Assembly (NCBI RefSeq): GCF_014692875.1
Contig: NZ_CP061171.1
Coordinates: 4,588,001 to 4,652,000 of the forward strand
Direction: 5' to 3'
Source: Pedobacter riviphilus
GTDB lineage: Bacteria > Bacteroidota > Bacteroidia > Sphingobacteriales > Sphingobacteriaceae
DNA: 64,000 nucleotides
This document shows positions 40,743 to 48,042 of this stretch, piece by piece (positions within the stretch are counted from its first letter, which is position 1; every line of letters begins with the position of its first letter). The notes beneath the pieces are model-generated. The model saw only the letters and a list, made by a program, of their open reading frames with translations, made no database searches and was not told the DNA's origin. Made by a program: the position numbers and the translations under genes.

Positions 40743-40858
40743 GCTGTTTTTGCTAGCGAGAACATCCATCAATCTGTAAAGACATTGCGATTAACGCTAC
40801 AACAGGATAGGCAGAAAAGAATTTGCAGGCGCAACAGTTAAATAGTAGCAAAAACTGC
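40743..40858. other. Unassigned region with inverted arms, abutting repeat copy 3
   Basis: Bases 40743-40755 (GCTGTTTTTGCTA) and 40846-40858 (TAGCAAAAACTGC) are complementary at 12 of 13 positions, with 90 bp between them. No open frame. It sits directly before the ~100-bp repeat at 40864. Confidence 0.45.
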
Positions 40859-40863
40859 CCAAA

Positions 40864-40969
40864 ATAACCCTGATTGAAGTGAAAGCCTGCAAGCGAAGCA
40901 TGAGCGCGGACTTATAACGGAAAGCAGGACTGCCCTATCCGATTAATACTGCAATTGCGCTCTAAAAAA
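40864..40969 (+). repeat. ~100-bp structured intergenic repeat, copy 3
   Basis: Starts TAACCCTGATTGAAGTG and runs to ATTGCGCTCTAAAAA. Together with 35165-35269 it defines the family. The 447-bp spacer 40646-41092 is packed with terminator, hairpin and repeats, and holds no supported gene. Confidence 0.8.
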
Positions 40970-40988
40970 ATGAAAATAATAAAATAAA

Positions 40989-41071
40989 CAAGTCGTCGAG
41001 GCTGACCACGTAGTAGCTACACCGCAATCAGAAACACTATTTCTACTTGTAAAATAAATTCAGCAGCACGA
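40989..41071 (-). repeat. Second copy of the 21483-type repeat
   Basis: On the minus strand it shares a 23-base segment starting GCTGAATTTATTTTAC and a 20-base segment containing GCTACTACGTGGTC with 21483-21555, in the same order and at nearly the same spacing. The middle is diverged. Confidence 0.75.
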
Positions 41072-41092
41072 TTTCTGTAGATTTTAAATGAA

Positions 41093-41473
41093 TTATTGTG
41101 CGCAAGGCCCATCAGGGATTTCTTTGCTGATTTTGATTACTTTGGTTACTACTAGAGTAGAATCGAAGTCGGCAGAAACAGTTGCTGTATCTGATTTAGC
41201 AAAATAACCTTCTAATTCTACATATACTGGCTCATAAGGCTTTTCGAAGCCTAGCTTGCTATAAGAGAGTTCTAAGTTTTTTACGCTGTCTGTAACCCAA
41301 TATTCACGTCCATCTTCGCACAAGGTAAAAGACCTCATTTCTGGGCCAAAACTATACAAACCTTTAACGGTTTTCAGATTACTTTTTTCTCCCTCGGCTT
41401 TATCGTTTCTACAAGCTGTAGCGGCCACGCCAAGGAGCACAACGAGTACAATTGCTTGCTTAAATAACTTCAT
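41093..41473 (-). CDS. Lipoprotein with an NlpE-like C-terminal domain
   Basis: 126 residues with a lipoprotein signal (Cys21 in AATAC). The mature part GLYSFGPEMRSFTLCEDGREYWV and EPVYVELEGYFA resembles the OB-fold C-terminal domain of NlpE/copper-homeostasis lipoproteins. It begins directly after the FtsX-like permease gene, with no intergenic space, so the two are probably co-expressed. A role in envelope stress or metal handling is possible, but unproven. Confidence 0.72.
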   Translation of the reverse strand: MKLFKQAIVLVVLLGVAATACRNDKAEGEKSNLKTVKGLYSFGPEMRSFTLCEDGREYWVTDSVKNLELSYSKLGFEKPYEPVYVELEGYFAKSDTATVSADFDSTLVVTKVIKISKEIPDGPCAQ

Positions 41474-41474
41474 T

Positions 41475-42710
41475 TTATATAGTTTGATTAATTTGATCTA
41501 TCTTTTTAACGCTTAAATTGGATGACAAAGCAGATGCCAAAAATGAGAAGATGCCTACTGTAACAAAAACTAAAACAAAATCTTTCCATTTTAGTCCGAT
41601 TGGATAAGAACTTACCAGTGTTTTGTTTACGTCATCGCCCATCTTAATAAAACCATAGGTGTGCTGAAAATAATAAAATATAAGGCCTATAATTAAGCCC
41701 AGTATGCAGCCAGACATAGTGATCATCATACCCTCAAATAAAAATATACGTTTGATTAATTTCTTGCCTGCACCTAAACTGCTCAGAATGGCAACATCCT
41801 TTACCTTATCGATTACTAACATGGTTAACGACCCTATGATATTAAATATAGCAATAATCAGGATAAAAGTAAGAATAATATATACAGCCCATTTCTCGGT
41901 ATTTAAAATGTGGTAAAGGGATTTATTTTGCTCCGCCTGATTTCTGACTTCATAATTCTTACCAGCCTTTTCAATTACTTCTTTTTGAAAATCGTCTACA
42001 TCAACACCAGGTTGGAGATTGATCTCTATTGCAGACACTTTTTTATCTTCGCCTAAAAGTTCGCGGGCAAAATTCAATGGTACAATAATCCCATTGTCGA
42101 AATCTTGCTGCACTTCAAAAACACCGCTTACCCGGATGTTCTTCACCACAAAATCATCGGCCGGATTTAAGGTATTGGCAGCAATATCTTTCTTTGGCGA
42201 ATAAATTTCCAACTCTGTAAAGGGATCAACAGTGTTTACAGCCAGGTAACTTTGTAACGCAGAGCCAATTACGGCATTATCGCCACTTCTGTTGTGCAAT
42301 ATAAAATGGCCTTCTTTAATGGTACTATCTAATTTGGTATTCTTCAAATAGTCTAAACTTACACCTTTAACCATTCCAACGGCCTGCTTATTGTTGTATT
42401 TCAGTAAAGCATTTTCTTGGAGCACTTCGGTAAAAGCGGCAACACTTTTATCTTTTCTGAGCTGATTAAAATAGCTTGTGTTTGGATCAAAAGTTTTCCC
42501 CTTAGCCGGGGTAATGGCAATTTGCGGGGTAATGGTATCGAACATACTCAATACCACTGTTTCTAAACCGTTAAATACCGAAAGGATAATAATCAAAGCA
42601 GCGCTGCCAACCATTACACCTACCATTGATATGCCCGATATCAGGTTAATGGCATTGGTTGATTTTTTGGCAAAAAGATACCTTTTGGCAATATAAAGCG
42701 ATGTATTCAC
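41475..42710 (-). CDS. ABC transporter permease of the FtsX/LolC-LolE type
   Basis: 411 residues with one N-terminal helix (SGISMVGVMVGSAALIIILSVF), a large periplasmic domain (about 45-270) and three C-terminal helices. This MacB/FtsX topology and the lipoprotein-release-like pattern suggest a LolCE-type subunit that moves lipoproteins from the inner membrane, although the ATPase (LolD) is not adjacent. The single permease may form a homodimer. It precedes the NlpE-like lipoprotein gene. Confidence 0.85.
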   Translation of the reverse strand: MNTSLYIAKRYLFAKKSTNAINLISGISMVGVMVGSAALIIILSVFNGLETVVLSMFDTITPQIAITPAKGKTFDPNTSYFNQLRKDKSVAAFTEVLQENALLKYNNKQAVGMVKGVSLDYLKNTKLDSTIKEGHFILHNRSGDNAVIGSALQSYLAVNTVDPFTELEIYSPKKDIAANTLNPADDFVVKNIRVSGVFEVQQDFDNGIIVPLNFARELLGEDKKVSAIEINLQPGVDVDDFQKEVIEKAGKNYEVRNQAEQNKSLYHILNTEKWAVYIILTFILIIAIFNIIGSLTMLVIDKVKDVAILSSLGAGKKLIKRIFLFEGMMITMSGCILGLIIGLIFYYFQHTYGFIKMGDDVNKTLVSSYPIGLKWKDFVLVFVTVGIFSFLASALSSNLSVKKIDQINQTI

Positions 42711-42808
42711 AGCTGCAAAGATAGGTAAAAGGTTGAGGGTTTAAATGTAGTAGAAGGTATAGGTTGTAAACTGCTACATTTAAAAGACCTTATAAACAAT
42801 ATTCAATT

Positions 42809-43447
42809 TTAAAAAAATGGGTTATGCTGTTTTTCAAAACCTATGCTTGTGGCCGGTCCATGGCCAGGATAAACTTTGGTTTCATCTGGTAAGACAAAAA
42901 GTTTATCGGAAATGTTTTGAATTAATTGCTGATGGTTGCCTCCTGGCAGATCGGTACGACCAATGCTGCCATAAAAAAGTACATCACCACCTATTAAAAT
43001 ATGATCGGCAGAGCTGTAAAAACATAAATGTGCAGGCGAATGGCCAGGGGCAAAAATTAAGCTTAAAGTGCTGTTGCCAAAAGAGACTGTTCCTGTTTCG
43101 GGCAAAAAAGTATCGGGCAATGGCGAAACATCATAACGGGTAAAACCCATTGATGGCGCATAACCCGGAACTGCATTTAAAATCGGTAATTCACCCTGAT
43201 GAAACTGTGGTTTTAAGCTATAGGTTTCGTACACAAATTTATTGCCGAAAACATGATCGAGATGACAATGTGTATTGAGCAATAAAACAGGTTTTAACCC
43301 TTCATTTTTAATGAAAGCCGCCAATTCATTTTGCTCAAAACCCTCGTACATCCCCGGATCGAGAATGGCGCATTCTTTGGTTTCATCGTAAAGTACATAG
43401 GTATTTTCGCTGTAAGTGTTAAAAGTGAAGGTTTTTATTGTAATCAT
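42809..43447 (-). CDS. Metallo-beta-lactamase-fold hydrolase (glyoxalase II-like)
   Basis: 212 residues. The dinuclear zinc motif is NTHCHLDHVFG (His60, His62, Asp64, His65), followed by APGHSPAHLCF, IGGDVLFYGSIGRTDLPGG and VYPGHGPAT, which supply the remaining ligands in the glyoxalase II-like order. Such enzymes split thioesters, with hydroxyacylglutathione or other substrates. It is a cytoplasmic single-domain protein; the natural substrate cannot be told. Confidence 0.88.
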   Translation of the reverse strand: MITIKTFTFNTYSENTYVLYDETKECAILDPGMYEGFEQNELAAFIKNEGLKPVLLLNTHCHLDHVFGNKFVYETYSLKPQFHQGELPILNAVPGYAPSMGFTRYDVSPLPDTFLPETGTVSFGNSTLSLIFAPGHSPAHLCFYSSADHILIGGDVLFYGSIGRTDLPGGNHQQLIQNISDKLFVLPDETKVYPGHGPATSIGFEKQHNPFF

Positions 43448-43495
43448 AAATTTTAGAAAAAACCTGCTTCCAAGAACAGGATAACAAATAATAAA

Positions 43496-44083
43496 TTAAT
43501 TTTTCCACCTGAAGGTAGAAATCAAGGTATCGATATCCTTTTTAATAAATTTAACAACGGGTTCAATAGAGTCGTATTGTGGGCGTTCATTAAAATATAA
43601 AGCCCCTCTAAAATAATGTTTAGCACTATCGGTTAAAAAAAACTGGACTGATGATGCAGTATTCCCTTCAATGGCGTAATAAATGCCATAAACTTTATGA
43701 TCGGGGTAATTGATGAGCTTTTGATCAATTGCACTGGCTTTTATTGTATGTTTAAAGGCAAGTTTTCGGGCATCTTCTACCATTTCATCATATTCGCTTT
43801 TTCCCGAAACATCATAATAAGTTAAATGCAAAAAGCCATTAAACTGCTTAAAGTGTAAATTGTACCAGCTTTTTTTGGCATCGCGGCTTTGATCTTGCTC
43901 TACCGCAGCATAAGCAGGGTATTTGAAAGTAAAGGGAACAGGCTTGGTAAATGTGACATAGTCTTTTTTAGGAAATACAATCCTGAAATAAGCCTTTGGC
44001 TTCGGACTATAATCATGGTTCTGGCAAGCTGTTATGAACAAAAGCAATACAAAGGGGATACAGATCAGTTGTTTTAGTTTCAT
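43496..44083 (-). CDS. gldD: Gliding motility lipoprotein GldD
   Basis: 195 residues with a lipoprotein signal (FITAC, Cys20). The mature start DYSPKPKAYFRIVFPKKDY and the later EYDEMVEDARKLAFKHTIKA are the conserved GldD pattern. In Flavobacterium johnsoniae GldD is needed for gliding and type IX secretion. Sphingobacteriaceae often keep gldD even when they do not glide. It lies in a run of minus-strand genes (hydrolase, gldD, aroE) without other gld genes. Confidence 0.88.
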   Translation of the reverse strand: MKLKQLICIPFVLLLFITACQNHDYSPKPKAYFRIVFPKKDYVTFTKPVPFTFKYPAYAAVEQDQSRDAKKSWYNLHFKQFNGFLHLTYYDVSGKSEYDEMVEDARKLAFKHTIKASAIDQKLINYPDHKVYGIYYAIEGNTASSVQFFLTDSAKHYFRGALYFNERPQYDSIEPVVKFIKKDIDTLISTFRWKN

Positions 44084-44097
44084 AACATTCTATCAAA

Positions 44098-44131
44098 GAT
44101 TGCTTCGTCGTTCCTTCTCGCAATGACGATA
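44098..44131. repeat. Half copy of the CGTCAT-type repeat
   Basis: AGATTGCTTCGTCGTTCC followed by TCGCAATGACGA is one arm of the palindromic element seen at 17982. Only the half-element is present here, between gldD and aroE. Confidence 0.6.
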
Positions 44132-44138
44132 AGTTAAA

Positions 44139-44882
44139 TTATTTATTCCAAATTGCCCAGGCTTTTTCTGCTTGTTTGTATAGCATTTCCAAACCGTTTT
44201 TAATCGCCGCACCACGCTCGGCAGCTTTAGCTAAAAATGCAGTCTCCAGCGGATTGTACACTAAATCGTAAGCTAAATATCCTTTTCCAAGCAAACTGTA
44301 ATCAATTTCGGGAAAAGTATCTACACTTGGCGACATTCCCAAGGGCGTAGTATTAATCAATAACTGGTGCGAGGCTAAAATCTCTGGTGTAATTTCCGAG
44401 TAAAGAATAGCACCGGGCACAGCTGTTCTTACCACCACCTGATATTGGATCTTTAATTTATCTAAAACGTACTTTACTGCTTTCGCCGCACCACCATCGC
44501 CAAAAACAAGTGCTTTTGTATGTTGTGGCCCTAACAATGGCTTTAACGATTCTTCAAAGCCGTATGCATCGGTATTGTAGCCTTTTAAATAGTTTTTATC
44601 TTCAAAAGTTTTAATGGAAATACAATTTACGGCGCCAATTTTTTCTGCAGCTTCATCTACTTCATTTAAATAGCAAAGCACGTTAACTTTATGCGGAATC
44701 GTAACATTAAGCCCACAAAGTGAAGGATTTTCACTTAGTAGATCGGGCAGTGATTTAATATCGGCTATAGGGAAAAGTTCGTATTGATGATCGGCTATGC
44801 CCTCATTTTGAAATTTTTCCGTAAAATATTTTTTCGAGAAAGAATGAGAAAGTGGGTATCCGATTAAACCGTATGTTTTCAT
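44139..44882 (-). CDS. aroE: Shikimate dehydrogenase
   Basis: 247 residues with GLIGYPLSHSFSKKYF at the substrate site, the catalytic Lys65 in NVTIPHK, NTDAYGFEESL and the nucleotide-binding VFGDGGAAKAVKYVL. It reduces 3-dehydroshikimate to shikimate with NADPH in aromatic amino-acid synthesis. It is slightly shorter than E. coli AroE (272 residues), as is usual in Bacteroidota. The short spacer between it and the phosphosulfolactate synthase gene holds a palindrome. Confidence 0.92.
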   Translation of the reverse strand: MKTYGLIGYPLSHSFSKKYFTEKFQNEGIADHQYELFPIADIKSLPDLLSENPSLCGLNVTIPHKVNVLCYLNEVDEAAEKIGAVNCISIKTFEDKNYLKGYNTDAYGFEESLKPLLGPQHTKALVFGDGGAAKAVKYVLDKLKIQYQVVVRTAVPGAILYSEITPEILASHQLLINTTPLGMSPSVDTFPEIDYSLLGKGYLAYDLVYNPLETAFLAKAAERGAAIKNGLEMLYKQAEKAWAIWNK

Positions 44883-44899
44883 ATTTGATATAAATAAGC

Positions 44900-44932
44900 A
44901 AACCTTACAGGTTTTAAAAACCTGTAAGGTTT
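44900..44932. repeat. Near-perfect 33-bp palindrome between comA and aroE
   Basis: 44900-44915 and 44917-44932 are exact reverse complements (16-bp arms, one-base centre), with the core CCTTACAGG. It may terminate the comA transcript, but similar palindromes are common in this phylum as dispersed repeats. Confidence 0.75.
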
Positions 44933-44965
44933 ATTTAATATGCCCCGCAATGACGGATTTTGTCT

Positions 44966-45733
44966 TTATTTTACTTGGTTCAGGAAATAATCAAAAGTAT
45001 CTCCGCGTAATCCTAAACGAATAGTTTCCAAAGGAATTACTTCTGCCGGGGCAATATTACCCAGGTTTACATTACTACCGATTAATTTAATAAACCAAAC
45101 TTGCTGTTCTTTTTGAGGTGCTTCCCAAATAATGGTTTCTTCAGGAATCTGCGTTAATATTTCATCCACCAATCCTTCACGCACTTCTCCGCTTCCACGG
45201 TAAATTCCAACATTACCACCTTCTCGTGCTTCGGCAATTACCTTCCACGATCCCGCCTCAATTTCGGCCTGCATTAATTTAATCCACTTATATGGGGCAA
45301 ATATTTTAGCGGCATCTTTACTGCCTACTTCAGAAATAACGGTTACCTGTTTAGCCAGTTCACTGATAAAACCACATTTTTTATCGTGCTCAATTTCGAT
45401 AGAACCATCAGAAACTTCTGCATATTCCATTCCATACTGATCTAAAACACGTTGGTAATCTGAAAACTGGTTTCGGATAATAAAGGCTTCAAATAATGTT
45501 CCACCAAAATAGGTAGGAATGCCTGCACTTTTATATAAAGCTAATTTTTCTTTAAGGTTTGGTGTTACGTGTGATGTTGCCCAACCTAATTTCACAATAT
45601 CTGTATGTACGCCGGCAACTTCAATAAAATCTTCAACCTGGCGTAGGCTCAATCCCTTATCCATAACCATTGTTAAGCCTTTTTGGCGTGGTTTAGCTGG
45701 ACGTTCGGGAACGTTTAATAATGGATAATTCAT
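44966..45733 (-). CDS. comA: Phosphosulfolactate synthase family protein
   Basis: 255 residues of the ComA family: RQKGLTMVMDKGLS, VHTDIVKLGWATSHV, YFGGTLFEAFIIR and EVSDGSIEI follow the family pattern. ComA adds sulfite to phosphoenolpyruvate to give phosphosulfolactate, the first step to coenzyme M in methanogens. In bacteria the product may serve sulfolactate or sulfonate metabolism. No ComB/ComC is beside it, so the pathway here is unknown. The family call is firm. Confidence 0.85.
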   Translation of the reverse strand: MNYPLLNVPERPAKPRQKGLTMVMDKGLSLRQVEDFIEVAGVHTDIVKLGWATSHVTPNLKEKLALYKSAGIPTYFGGTLFEAFIIRNQFSDYQRVLDQYGMEYAEVSDGSIEIEHDKKCGFISELAKQVTVISEVGSKDAAKIFAPYKWIKLMQAEIEAGSWKVIAEAREGGNVGIYRGSGEVREGLVDEILTQIPEETIIWEAPQKEQQVWFIKLIGSNVNLGNIAPAEVIPLETIRLGLRGDTFDYFLNQVK

Positions 45734-45793
45734 ATGCGTACAAAAGTGAAAAAAATTTTGAGATTTATTTGTTAAATTTTTCTCACAAGGTCG

Positions 45794-47197
45794 TTACCTT
45801 ATATATCGGTTTATAACGTTCAAAATGGCACTATTATCCTGCAATTGCGGCAAATATTCAAATAAAATATAGTGTTTATCAGGGTCGGTTGTTAAAGCCG
45901 TTTCTAAATATCCCAGTGCATCGCCATAGTTCCCTAAGGCAAAAAGATAAGCCACCATCCGGTAATATAGTTCTGCTGCTTCCGGGTTATTCTTAATTGC
46001 TTCTGCCATCGTTTCAGATGCTTCCAGCAATTTCCCCTGTTCGTAAAGCACGGTACTAAAATCTAACCAGGCTTCGATATCCAAAGGATTAAACTCCAAT
46101 ACCTTTTCGTAAGCTTCAATCGATTCGTCAATCTGGCCTAATTTATAATAAGCATCAGCCATCGCAAACCAGAAATCGGCATTCTCCGCTTCTAAATCGA
46201 TTGCTTTTTTATAAAAATGCAGTGATTCGAAATAACGTTCTTCAAAATTTAGTGTAACACCGATCCCAAACCAGGCATCTGCCATTTTAGGGTCCATTTT
46301 TACCGATTTTTTGTAGTAAGAACGGGCTTCGTCCATTTTTTCCAGTTTCTCATAACACTCTCCAATGGCACAATAGGTATCGGCATTAGGCTGTTCGTAT
46401 TCGAAAGTCTGTTTATAAACATCTATCGCCTCATCGTACTTATCCAGCTGTACGAGCGCATTTCCTTTGTTAAAATAAGCCGAACTAAAATCTTCTTTAA
46501 TTAGTATCGCGTAATCATAAGCGTCAATCGCTTTTTCGAAAAGGTTCAACTTGTGGAAACTATTGCCCAAATTATACCAGGCCGCATAAGAATACGGATC
46601 GGTATCGATGTATTGCTGATAAAACTTGATACTTTCTTCTTGCTTATCTAATACATCGTAACAGAAAGCCAGCTCATATAAACCATCCTGGTTCTCCATA
46701 TTTTGCTCTAAACTAAGCTTAATATAGGTAATGGCGCTTTCATAATCGCCCATGCTCTGGTAAACATAAGCCATCTGTAATAAAATCTCATCGGTACTTT
46801 CGGCCAACCCCAATGCTTTTTCATAATTTTCCAAAGCCTCATCAAAACGTTCGGTATTTTGAAAAATATTACCGCGGAGCAAATAAATATCCGGTTCAGA
46901 CGGTTCTAAAAGCTCAGCCTTTTGTAAAGCAATAAAAGCCTTTTCGTTGTTGTTGGTTAAAATGTAAAGGTGAGCCTGTTTGATTAAAAATACTGTTGCA
47001 TAAGGGTGTTGACTGATTGCAAAATCAACTACCTGCAAAGCTTTGACCGGATCATTTTTCTCAATGTAGAAATCTACAATGTATTCGAATGCCCCTGCAT
47101 CGAAGAAATACTGATCCTGGTTCCGGAGCATTTCTTCGTAACGTTCTACCGAGCGTTGTGCATCTTCGTTGGATTCAAAAAAGAATTCTTCTTCCAT
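45794..47197 (-). CDS. Tetratricopeptide-repeat protein
   Basis: 467 residues made almost wholly of TPR motifs, about twelve in all, with the usual pattern as in AWYNLGNSFHKLNLFEKAIDAYDYAI and AYFNKGNALVQLDKYDEAIDVYKQTF. There is no signal peptide and no membrane helix, so it is likely cytoplasmic. The N-terminus is acidic (MEEEFFFESNEDAQ). It acts presumably as a protein-protein scaffold; partner unknown. Confidence 0.85.
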   Translation of the reverse strand: MEEEFFFESNEDAQRSVERYEEMLRNQDQYFFDAGAFEYIVDFYIEKNDPVKALQVVDFAISQHPYATVFLIKQAHLYILTNNNEKAFIALQKAELLEPSEPDIYLLRGNIFQNTERFDEALENYEKALGLAESTDEILLQMAYVYQSMGDYESAITYIKLSLEQNMENQDGLYELAFCYDVLDKQEESIKFYQQYIDTDPYSYAAWYNLGNSFHKLNLFEKAIDAYDYAILIKEDFSSAYFNKGNALVQLDKYDEAIDVYKQTFEYEQPNADTYCAIGECYEKLEKMDEARSYYKKSVKMDPKMADAWFGIGVTLNFEERYFESLHFYKKAIDLEAENADFWFAMADAYYKLGQIDESIEAYEKVLEFNPLDIEAWLDFSTVLYEQGKLLEASETMAEAIKNNPEAAELYYRMVAYLFALGNYGDALGYLETALTTDPDKHYILFEYLPQLQDNSAILNVINRYIR

Positions 47198-47447
47198 ATA
47201 TTATACTATTAAAGAACCGTGCCAGTTAGCAGAAAAACACATTATAAGTTTACAAGTTTTAATTATCCGTTTTTAAAATAATTATTAACATCAATCAGCT
47301 AAAACAGCGTAAATAGCTGACTATAAAGCGTATTGACTGTGATTAAGATGTGTGGATAATCGATAGATTTTTTGCAACATCGCGGTTCCTTTTCCCTTCT
47401 TTTACAAAAATACTATAAATTTATGGTATATACGTAATTAAGAAGTC

Positions 47448-47906
47448 ATGAAAGGATTAGTCATTTTTGCCCTGTTTTTATTATGTTTTACTACAAATGG
47501 CTTTGCACAAAGCGATGATGAAAGTGCCATTAAAAAAAACATAGCCAAGCTTTTTACCGGCATGAAAGACGGAGACAGCACTTTAACAAGAAGTGCCTTT
47601 GCACCAGCAGCAATAATGCAAACCATCGTCAACAAAGAAGGTAAGGTGAGCATACGAACAGAATCGGTTAACAGCTTTATCAAAGTTATTGGCACTCCGC
47701 ACCAGGATAAATACGATGAGCGTATTGTTTTTACTAAAATCTTAATCGATGGCCCTTTGGCTTCTGTTTGGACAGACTATAAATTTTACCTGGGTGAAAA
47801 ATTTAGCCATTGCGGGGTTAATTCTTTTCAGTTGGTGAAAGGAGATAAGGGCTGGCAAATTGTTTATATTATTGATACCAGGAGAAAAGAGGGATGTAAT
47901 CCTTAA
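47448..47906 (+). CDS. Secreted NTF2-like (SnoaL/nuclear transport factor 2 fold) protein
   Basis: 152 residues with a signal peptide ending near GFAQSD. The mature domain has the cone-like NTF2 fold pattern: SAIKKNIAKLFTGMKDGDSTLTRSAFAPAAIM, then beta strands with ASVWTDYKFYLGEKFSHCGVNSFQLVKGDKGWQIVYIID. It may bind a small ligand in the periplasm; no catalytic residues can be assigned. Confidence 0.72.
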   Translation: MKGLVIFALFLLCFTTNGFAQSDDESAIKKNIAKLFTGMKDGDSTLTRSAFAPAAIMQTIVNKEGKVSIRTESVNSFIKVIGTPHQDKYDERIVFTKILIDGPLASVWTDYKFYLGEKFSHCGVNSFQLVKGDKGWQIVYIIDTRRKEGCNP

Positions 47907-47947
47907 AAGACAAATAGCCAGCTTTGGCAGATTGTAAAAAGAACGAT

Positions 47948-48018
47948 CGTCATTCCCACGCAGGTGGGAATCTTAAAGCTCACTGCATTAAGATCCCCAA
48001 TCAAGTTGGGAATGACGC
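47948..48018. repeat. CGTCAT-bounded palindromic repeat (CATTCCCACG type)
   Basis: CGTCATTCCCACGCAGGTGG at the left and GTTGGGAATGACGC at the right are inverted arms, each with a smaller inner hairpin, and AATCTTAA / TTAAGAT lie in the middle. It has the same layout as the element at 17982 with different outer sequence. It lies between two convergent genes. Confidence 0.75.
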
Positions 48019-48042
48019 ATCGACACATAACTATGTTAATTA

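Noticed and set aside
47006..47212. Plus-strand open frame overlapping the start of the TPR gene
   Set aside because: Antisense to a clear TPR protein; no independent support.
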